Part shown: piece after piece, positions 1 to 9,900 of the stretch | Position numbering within the stretch: the first letter of the stretch is position 1 | Layout: the number at the start of each line of letters is the position of its first letter | NCBI RefSeq assembly: GCF_014236855.1 | Contig: NZ_CP051261.1 | Location: 1,736,001 to 1,800,000, forward strand | Direction of reading: 5' to 3' | Origin: Xanthomonas sp. SI | GTDB lineage: Bacteria; Pseudomonadota; Gammaproteobacteria; Xanthomonadales; Xanthomonadaceae | DNA: 64,000 bases | The notes under the pieces: model-generated | What the model saw: only the letters and a program-made list of their open reading frames with translations | What the model was told of the DNA's origin: nothing | The model's database searches: none | Position numbers and translations under genes: made by a program

Positions 1-3000
1 CGGTTGCAGGGCCTGCCGGCGGTGCACGGGCTGCCGCTGGACCGGCCGCGCCCGGCGCGGCAGGACTTTGCCGGCGGGCGGATCGAGCAGGGGATCGCAG
101 CGGCGACGCTGGCGGGCCTGCAGGCGCTGGCGCAGCGGCACGATGCGAGCCTGTTCATGGTGCTGGAGGCGGCGCTGGCATGGTTGCTGGCCCGCTGGAG
201 CGGGGAACGGGACATCGTCATCGGCACGCCGATCGCCGGGCGGGTGCACCCGGACGTGGAGCCGCTGATCGGGTTCTTCGTGAACACGCTGGTGCTGCGC
301 ACGCAGCTGAGCGGGGAGGAGACGTTCGAGGGGCTGCTGGAGACGACGCGGGAGCGGGTGCTGGAGGCGTACACGCACCAGGAGATCCCGTTCGAGATGC
401 TGGTGGACGAGCTCAAGCCGGTGCGCAGCCTGAGCCATGCGCCGTTGTTCCAGGTGTTGCTGTCGATGCGCAACACCGAGCAGGTGGCCTTGACGCTGCC
501 GGGGCTGGAAGTGTCCTCGCTGGGCGAGGGGTATGAGCAGGCGAAGTTCGACCTGCAGCTGGCGGTGCAGGAGACGGGGGAGGGACTGCGGTTGGTCTGG
601 GGCTATGCGACGCGCCTGTTCGAGGCGGCGAGCATCGACCGGCTGGCGCAGGCGTATGCGCAATTGCTGGCGCAGATCGTCGTGCAGCCGGACGCGCCGT
701 TGGCCGCCCTTTGCTGGCAGGACGCAGCGGCGCAGGCGCAGTTGCTGGCGCAGGGCCGTGGCCCGCACAGCGAGCGCGGCCGCGAACAGCCGTTGATCCG
801 GCAACTGCAGGCGCAGGCACAGGCGACACCGGAGGCGGTGGCGGTACGCTGCGGGGCGGCGCAGTTGACCTATCGCGAGCTGGACCGGGCGTCCAACCGG
901 CTGGCGCAGGCGCTGGCCGAGCAGGGCGTGGGGCTGGGCGCGCGGGTGGGGGTGGCGCTGGAACGGTCGTTGCCGCTGCTGGTGGCGCTGCTGGGCGTGA
1001 TGAAGAGCGGTGCGGCGTATGTGCCGGTGGATGCGCAGCAGGCGCCGGCGCGGGTGCAGGCGATCCTGGAGGATGCCGAGGTGGCGCTGGTGCTGGGAAC
1101 GGGGGCGGCGTTGGCCGGCACGTCGGTCCAGGTCCTGGCCATGGACGGGGCCGCGGAGGCCTCGTGGCTGTCGGCGTACCCGGACGCGGCACCGGCGGTG
1201 GCGCTGGAGGCCACGCACAGCGCGTACGTGCTGTACACCTCCGGTTCGACCGGGGTGCCCAAGGGCGTGGAGGTGCTGCAGCGCGGGCTGACCGACTACT
1301 GCGCCTTCGCGCGAGGGAACTACTACGCCGAGCATCTGGCCGGTGCGCTGGTGGCGACCTCGCCGGCGTTCGACCTGACGGTGCCGAGCTTGTACGTGCC
1401 GTTGCTGGCGGGCGGGTGCGTGACGCTGCTGGCGGAGGCGGACGCCATGGCGGGCCTGGCGGCGGCGTTGGAAGCGGCGTCGGCGCCGGGGTGGTTGCTG
1501 CGCCTGACGCCCTCGCACGTGCAGGGGCTGCTGGCGTTGTCGGATGCGCAGCCGCGGCCGGGGGCGCATGTGTTCGTGGTGGGCGGGGAGGCGTTCGCGG
1601 CGGAGTTGGCGCAGGCGCTGCGGGCGAAGTACCCGCAGGCGCAGGTGTACAACCACTACGGTCCGACCGAGGCGGTGGTGGGGAGCAGCTGGTATGCGGT
1701 AGACGGCCAGGCGCCGTGCAGCGGGATGCTGCCGATCGGCCGGGCGATGGAGAACACGACGCTGTACGTGCTGGACGCGCGGATGGGGCTGCAGCCGGCG
1801 GGGGTGGCGGGGGAGCTGTACATCGGTGGGTGGGGGGTGGCGAAGGGCTATGTGAAGCGGGAGGCGTTGACGGCCGAGCGGTTCGTGGCCAGTCCGTTCG
1901 TGGCGGGGGAGCGGTTGTACCGCAGCGGGGACCGGGTGCGCTGGCGCAACGACGGGCAGCTGGAGTTCCTGGGGCGTCTGGACGACCAGGTGAAGCTGCG
2001 CGGGTTCCGGATCGAGCTGGGGGAGATCGAGAGCCGGCTGCATGCCGAGGGTTCGGTACGCGAGGCGGTGGTGGTGGTGCGCGGGGAGGGGGTGCAGGCG
2101 CGGCTGGTGGCGTACGTGACGCCGGCCGCTGGAGAGGCGGCGGAGGCGTGGATCGACGAGCTGCAGGCGGCGCTGGCGTCGTCCCTGCCGGGCTACATGC
2201 AGCCGTCGGCGTACGTGGTGCTGGAGGCGCTGCCGCTGACGGTGAACGGGAAGGTGGACAAGGGCGCGCTGCCGGAGCCGGTGCATGTGCGCGGGGAGGA
2301 GGAGGAAGCGCCGTCGACCGAGACCGAACGGGCGCTGGCGCAGATCTGGGAGCAGGTTCTGCGACTGCCAGGCATCGGCGTGCACGACAATTTCTTCGAG
2401 ATCGGCGGCGACTCAATCCTGTCGATTCAGATCGTCGCGCGCGCCAATCAGGCCGGGATCGGCATCACCACCCGGCAACTGTTCGAAGCCCAGACCATCG
2501 CGCAACTTGCGCGCTGCGCCGAACAGGCGGTGGAGCGCGCCTCGCAGGCCCCGCAGGGTCCCGTCCAGGGCGAACTGGCGCTGCTGCCGATCCAGAAACA
2601 ATTCCTGGCCGAGGGCGGTCCCGGACTGCATCACTACAACCAGGCCCTGCTGCTGCGCGTGCCGCACGCGATGCAAACCGCCGATCTGCGTCGCATGATC
2701 GAGGCGCTGTACTGGCGCCACGATGCGCTGCGCCTGCGCTTCAGCCAGATCAACGGCGACTGGCATGCCGACCATGCTCCGCTCGACGCAGACACCCTCT
2801 TGCGCGCCTGCGTGACGGAAGGACTGCCAGAGCGTTCCGAAGAGGTGGCCGCATGCGTCGAAGAGCGCTGCGCCTACTGGCAATCGGCTTTCGACCTGGG
2901 CGAAGGCCCGCTGTTGCGTGCGGTCCATTTCCGCGGCGGCGGCACCGCACGTCTGTTGCTGGTGGCCCACCATGTCGTCATCGACGGCGTCTCGTGGCGC

Positions 3001-3915
3001 ATCCTGCTGGCGGACCTGGAACGGGCCTACCGCCAGGTGGAGCGCGGCGAGCAGATCGCGCTCGCGCCCAAGACGACGTCGCTGCAGCAATGGGGACAGG
3101 CGCTGGCCGCTTACGCGCACAGCGACGCATTGCTCGCCGAACGCGAATACTGGCTTTCCCAATGCCAGCAGTCCATCGCCTCACTGCCGAGCGACCGCGC
3201 CGGGAGCGGCAATGGCTCCGTGGCCACGGCCGCCTATGCGCGGCTGGCGCTTTCCGCCGAGGACACCCAGGCGCTTCTCGCTCGATCCAATGCCGCATAT
3301 CGCACCCAGATCAATGAACTCCTGCTCGCCGCGGTCGCGCTGGGGGTGCGTCGCTGGAGCGGCGCAGCAGGCGTGCGCGTCGCGCTGGAAAGCCATGGAC
3401 GCAGCGGTCCGTTCGAACGTCTCGATACCACCCAGACCGTCGGCTGGTTCACCACCCACTATCCCTTGACGCTGTGCTGCGAGCATGCCGAGGTCGGTGC
3501 GACGATCAAGGCGGTCAAGGAGCATTATCGCGCTGTGCCGTACCACGGCATCGGCTACGGTGTGCTGCGCCATCTCGCCGAAGACGCCGAACTGATCGCC
3601 GCCGAGGTGGGCAAGCGTCCCGAACTGACGTTCAACTACCTGGGACAGACGGACCGGGCTACCGACGCGGAGACGTTCCTCGAGATCGCCGAAGAGTCGA
3701 TGGGACGCACCGTCAGCACATTGCGCGAGCGGCGCCATCCATTGACGTTGCGCGGCATGGTCGCGGGCGGACAACTGAGCTTCACCCTGGAATACAGCAA
3801 CGAACGCTACGAAGCGGCGACCATCGCCGCATTCGCCGGGCACATCGAGCAGGCGCTGCGTGAGATCGTGGCGCATTGCGCGGGCAGGGAAAACGTCGAG
3901 TGCACGCCTTCCGAC
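1..3915 (+). other. NRPS module 1: partial C-A-T-E, Asp-like code
   Basis: Partial condensation domain to about 720, adenylation about 780-2270, carrier about 2310-2520, epimerase about 2570-3900. Aligned by hand to the gramicidin PheA domain, the ten pocket residues read DLPRVGHVGK. Known Asp pockets read close to DLTKVGHIGK; His at position 322 and a basic residue at 278 fit an acidic side chain. The E domain predicts a D-residue. The substrate is an inference. Confidence 0.6.
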
Positions 3916-6900
3916 TTCCCGCTGGCGCAGGTCGCGCAGGCGCAACTCGACACGCTGCAGGCGGCGTATCCGCAGATGCTGCGGCTGTATCCGGCTACCC
4001 CGATGCAGCAGGGCCTGCATTTCCATACCAAGCTCGATCCCTCGGCCTATGTCGGCCAGACCTTCCCTGTGCTCAAGGGCGCTTTGGACGCGGTCCGGTT
4101 CCGCGCGGCGTGGCAGGCGCTTGTCGATCGGCACGACGTGTTCCGCACCGCCTTCGTCGACGAGGACGAGCGGCTGCTGCAACTGGTGTCCGCCCAGGCC
4201 ACGTTGCCCTGGCACGAAGAGGACTGGCGCGACCTGCCCGCCGAGGAGCAGGATGCGCGGTTCGAGGCCTATCGCGAGTTGGACCGGGCACGCAGCTTCG
4301 ACTTCCGGCAGGCGCCGCTGATGCGATGCGCGCTGTTCCGGCTGGGCGCGGACAGGCATCGCCTGCTGTGGACGCACCACCACATGCTCTCGGACGGCTG
4401 GTCGCTGCCCATCCTCTACAAGGAGGTGATGAGCCTCTACCAAGGGCTTGTGGACGGTAGCGACGCGCAACTCGCGCCGGCGCCGGCCTACGAACGCTAC
4501 GTCGAGTGGCTGTCGCGGCAGGACCACGACGCGGCGGTCGGTTTCTGGCAGGAACAGTTGCGGACCGTGGAAGCGCCGACGCCGCTGGCCATCGACCGCT
4601 TGCCGGCCGAACACGACAGCGGACAACGCGAGCGCAGCCTGAGCTTGGACGAGGCGGCCAGCGAGCGCCTGTTCGCGCTCGCCCGCAAGCAACGAATCAC
4701 CCTCAACACCGTGATACAGCTAGCGTGGGCCTGCGTGTTGCATCGCTACAGCGGCGAGGACGAGGTGGTGTTCGGCGCGACGATCTCCGGCCGACCGGCC
4801 GAGGTCGTCGGTGTGGAAACGATGGTCGGCCTGTTCATCAACAGCATCCCGGTACGCGTACCGTTGGGCGAGCCGCAGCTTGTGCGCGATGCGCTGGCAA
4901 CGCTGCAGGCGCGCTTCGAGGCGGCCACCTCCTACGGCTACCTCTCGCTGGCGGAGATCCAGCGGCAGTCCGGGGTTACCGCTGGCATGCCGCTGTTCGA
5001 CAGCCTCCTGGTGATCGGCAACTATCCGATCGAAGCGGCGATGGATGCGCGATCGGGCGAGGCCGGGCTCAGCATCGAGAGCAAGGGCCGCCGCGAGGAA
5101 ACCGGATACCGGTTGGCTTTCAACATCAATCTGCGCCAGCGCATCCATCTGCAGTGCGCGTATCGGGCCGAACAGTTCGCCGACGCGACCATCGAGCGGA
5201 TGCTGCACCATTTCCGCGAAGTACTGGTCACGATGCCGGATGCGCTCGATGCGGATGTGCGCAGCCTGGATCCGATGACCGATGCGGAACGCGCTGAGCG
5301 CGTCGCCTGGAATCTGCGTCCAGCGGACTATCCCCGCGATCAGTGCATCCATGCGCTGGTCGAAGCGCAAGCGGCGTTGCGTCCGGAAGCGATAGCCGCC
5401 ACCTTCGGTGCAGACAGCGTGTGCTACGGCGAGTTGAACCGCCAGGCCAACCGCGTCGCGCATTACCTGCGCGGGCAGGGCGTGAGCACCGACACCCTGG
5501 TGGGCCTGTGCGTGGAACGCTCGGTGGAAATGCTGATCGGCATGCTCGGCATCCTCAAGGCCGGCGGCGCCTATGTGCCGCTGGATCCGGACTATCCGGA
5601 GGATCGCATCGCTTTCATGCTTGAGGATTCAGGGGTCGAGATCGTATTGGTCACCAGCGACCTGATGCAGGCACTGCCGGTATTCGACGACCATGCCGTG
5701 CTGCCGCTCGACGCAGGCCTGCGCGAGGGGTTGCTGGCGGGCTGTCCAGATACCGACCCCGCACGCGAGGCGGTCGGCGCACACGGCGGATCGCTGGCGT
5801 ACATGATCTATACCTCAGGTTCGACCGGAACGCCGAAAGGCGCGCTGATCGAGCATCGCAGCATCGTGCGCCTGGTGCATCGCCCGGACTACGTGAGCTT
5901 GGACGCGGGCGGCGTGATGGCGCAGGCCTCCAATAGTTCGTTCGACGCCGCCACCTTCGAGATCTGGGGGGCGCTGGCCAACGGCATGCGCCTGCAGTTC
6001 GTCGCGAAAGACGTACTGCTCGACCCGAATGCCCTGGCGCGGAGCCTGGTGCGGACCGGCATCACCACGATGTTCGTCACCACCGCGATCCTCAACCAGA
6101 TGTCGATCGCCAACCCGTCCGGATTCGCGCCGCTGCATTGCCTGCTGTTCGGCGGCGAAGGCGTGGACGTCGAAGCGGTGGGGCGAGTGCTCGATGCCGG
6201 CAAGCCCGGCCGCCTGGTGCATGTCTACGGCCCGACCGAGAACACCACGTTCAGTACCGCCTACGAAATCCGCGAGCGCCGCAGCGATACCTATCCGATC
6301 GGCAGGGCGATTTCCGGCAGCACCCAGCATGTACTGGGCCGCAATCTGCGACCGCTGCCTTGCGGAGTGATCGGCGAGCTCTATCTGGGCGGCGACGGCG
6401 TGGGCCGCGGCTACCACCGCCGTCCCGAGCTGAGCGCCGAGCGCTTTCTCGCCGGCGCCGGGTCCGATGCCGGCCGGTGCTACAAGACAGGCGACCTGGT
6501 ACGCCAGCTGCCGGGGGGCGACATCGTCTTCGTCGGCCGCGTCGACGATCAGGTCAAGGTGCGCGGCTTCCGCATTGAACTGGGCGAGATCCAAACGCAC
6601 CTGTTGGCCCACGACGCCATCCGCGACACGGTCGTGGTGGCGCGACGCGACGGCGAGACGACGCGGCTGGTCGCCTACGTGGTCGCCCATCCAGGCAACG
6701 AGCCGGTCAACGAGCTGCTGCTGGCGAAGGAACTGCGCGCCCATCTCAAGCGCCTGCTGCCTGACTACATGGTGCCGGCTGCATTCGTCGCGATGGATGA
6801 ACTGCCGCTCAATCGCAATGGCAAGGTCGACAGGCAGCGCTTGCCCGAACCCGACTACCAGTACCAGTCGCAACACACCTATCTGCCGCCGCGCACGGAC

Positions 6901-9900
6901 GCCGAGCAGGCGTTGGCCGCGATCTGGCAGCAGGTATTGCGTATCGACCAGATCGGCGTCCAGGACAACTTCTTCGAGATAGGCGGCGATTCGATCCTGC
7001 TCATCCAGGTGGTTTCGCGCGCCAACCATGCCGGATTGCGCATCAGTACCCGGCAGTTGTTCCAGAACCAGACCATCGCCGAACTGGCAGCCGCGATGGA
7101 GACCGAGGACGCGCACACCGTGCTGGTGTCTCAGGCGCCTGTGGAAGGCCCGATGCCGCTGTTGCCTGTGCAGCGAATGTTCCTGGAAGGAGAGGCGCTT
7201 GATCGCCACCATTTCAATCAGGCGATGCTGCTGGAGACGCCTCCGGATTTCGACGCGACCACGCTGGCTGCCGTGCTGGAAGCGCTGTACCTGCGCCACG
7301 ACGCACTGCGCCTGCGCTTCGTGCAGAACACCGATGGCTGGGAGGCGGTCCATGCCCCGTTCGATCCAGCGATGGCGAGGGCCAGCGCGGCGATCGAGCT
7401 GCCGGTGGCGGGCGTTCCCTGGGCCGAACACGTGTCGGCGCGCTGCGCCGAGTGGCAGCGCCGTTTCCATCTTGCGGACGGTCCGTTGTTGCGCGCGATC
7501 TACTTCCCGCCCGAACGCGCCGGTGATGCCGGTCGCTTGCTGCTGGCGGCGCACCACATCGTGGTGGACGGCGTGTCCTGGCGCATTCTGCTGGGCGACC
7601 TGGAACTCGGCTACGCGCAGCATGCGCGCGGCGACGCGGTGGCGCTTGCGCCCAAGACCTCGTCGTTGCAGCAATGGGGACGCGCTCTGGGAGAGTACGC
7701 GCGCAGCGAAACGCTGTTGCGGGAACGCGACTACTGGCTGGCGAACGCGTGCGCTGGCGGCTTGGCCACCGACGCGACGGTCGCGCAGGCGGCGGGTCCA
7801 GGGACCATCGCGACCAACCGCAGCGTGTTGTTGGGCCTGTCCAGCGAAGATACGCGGGCATTGCACCAGCAGTGCAACGCGGCCTACCGCACCCGCATCA
7901 ACGAACTGCTGCTGGCCGCGGTGTACCTGGGTGTGCGCCGCTGGAACGGCCGTCGCGAACTGTGCTTGCGCCTGGAGGGGCACGGCCGCGAAGCCCTGTT
8001 CGACGAACTCGATCTCACCCAGACCGTCGGCTGGTTCACAAGCGTCTTTCCGGTAGTGCTGGACGTGGACGGCGACGGCGTCGCGGATGCGATCAAGTCG
8101 GTGAAGGAGCGCTACCGCGCCATTCCGCGCAATGGCATCGGTTATGGGGTACTGCGTTACGTCGCCGGTGACGTCGCGCTGCGCGAGGCCGCTGGCGATC
8201 AAACCGATGCGCTGCTGTTCAACTACCTGGGCCAATTCGACCAGATACTCAACGATAAGAGCCATTTCGGCCCCGCCCGGGAATCGATCGGCCCGCAGAC
8301 CAGCCTGGCGCGGCAGCGCTCGGCACTGCTTGCGCTCAGCGGAAAGACCTTCGCCGGACAGTTGCAATTCACCCTGTCCTACAGCAGCGAACGCTACGAA
8401 GAAGCCTCCATGCGCGCGCTCGCCGCCGGCATCGAACAGGCGCTGGTGGAAGTGGTGCGCCATTGTCAGCGGCCTGGCGTCGGCGCCTGGACGCCTTCGG
8501 ACTTCCCGCTGGCGCGGATCGACCAGCAGCGCCTGGACGCGCTGCACGCACGCCATCCCGAGCTGTCGCGGCTGTACCCGGCCACGTCGATGCAGGCCGG
8601 CATGTTGTACGAGAGCCTGCTCGACAGTGCGGCCTACGTGGTGCAGAACTTCCCGGTACTGCGCGGCAGCCTGGACCTGGCGGCATTCCGCCACGCCTGG
8701 CAGCAAGTGGTGATGCGCCACGACGCGTTCCGTACCGCCTTCGTGGGCGGGACCGAAGATCTGCAGCAACTGGTGCTGAGCGCCGCGCCGCTGTCCTGGC
8801 ACGAGGAAGACTGGCGCGGCCTGCCTGAGCCGGAACAGCGCCTCCGTTTCGACGCCTACCGCCAGGAGGATCGGTGTCGCGGCTTCGACTTCGAACGTCC
8901 GCCACTGATGCGCATCGCGGTATTCCGCCTCGGCGAGGGCCGGTATCAGCTGTTGTGGTCGTTGCACCACATCCTGCTCGATGGCTGGTGCTTGCCGCTG
9001 GTCTACCGCGACGTGATCGAGTTCTACCGCGCCTATGTGCAAGGCCGTGCCGCCGTGTTGCCCGTTGCGCCGGCATACGAGCGCTACATCGCCTGGTTGC
9101 TGGACTCGGATGTGGAGCGGGCGCGCGACCACTGGCATGGCGTGCTCAAGGAAATCGACGCGCCGACCCCCCTGGTGATCGACCGCCTGCCGGTGGGGGG
9201 CGGCCATGGCCAGCGCGAATACGCGTTCGAACTGGACGAGGCGCAGACGCAGACACTGCAGGCATACGCCAAGGCGCATCGCACCACGGTCAACACCCTG
9301 CTGCAGTGGGCCTGGGCCTATTTGCTGCATCGCTACAGCGCCGAACCGGAGGTCGTGTTCGGCGCAACCATCTCCGGGCGTGCGGGACAGGTGCCAGGAG
9401 TGGAGGAGATGATCGGGTTGTTCATCAATACCATTCCGGTGAAGGTCGGATTCGGGCCTGGACAGACGATCGGCGATGCGCTGGCGGCGCTGCATGCCGA
9501 CTTCCAGTCCGGCAGCGAGTACGGCTATCTGTCGCTGCCGGAAATCCGCCGCCAGTCGCGCGTCAAGCAGGGCGTGCAGCTGTTCGATAGCCTGCTGGTA
9601 TTCGAGAACTATCCGCTCGACGCGGTGACGGGCGATGCCGCCGCGTCCGCGGACGCGCAACTGCAGATCGAGGAGCCGGGCAACAGCGAGGCCACCACGT
9701 TCAAGCTGACGCTCGTCGCCGCGCATACCCGGACCCTGCGGGTGAAGTTCGGCTATCGCGCAGAACGCTTCAACGACGCCGCGATCGCGCGCATGGCGGG
9801 GCATCTGGGCCGGATACTGGTGCAGATGACACGGCCGGGATGCACCCCGGCCGACATCGACCTGCTGGCGCCGGAGGAGCGGGGGCAGCTGGCGTCGTGG

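Noticed and set aside
413..2416. 667-codon antisense open frame
   Set aside because: It mirrors the G-rich first module of the synthetase, is dominated by Pro, Ala, Arg and Ser, and has no domain; it is a shadow of the sense gene.
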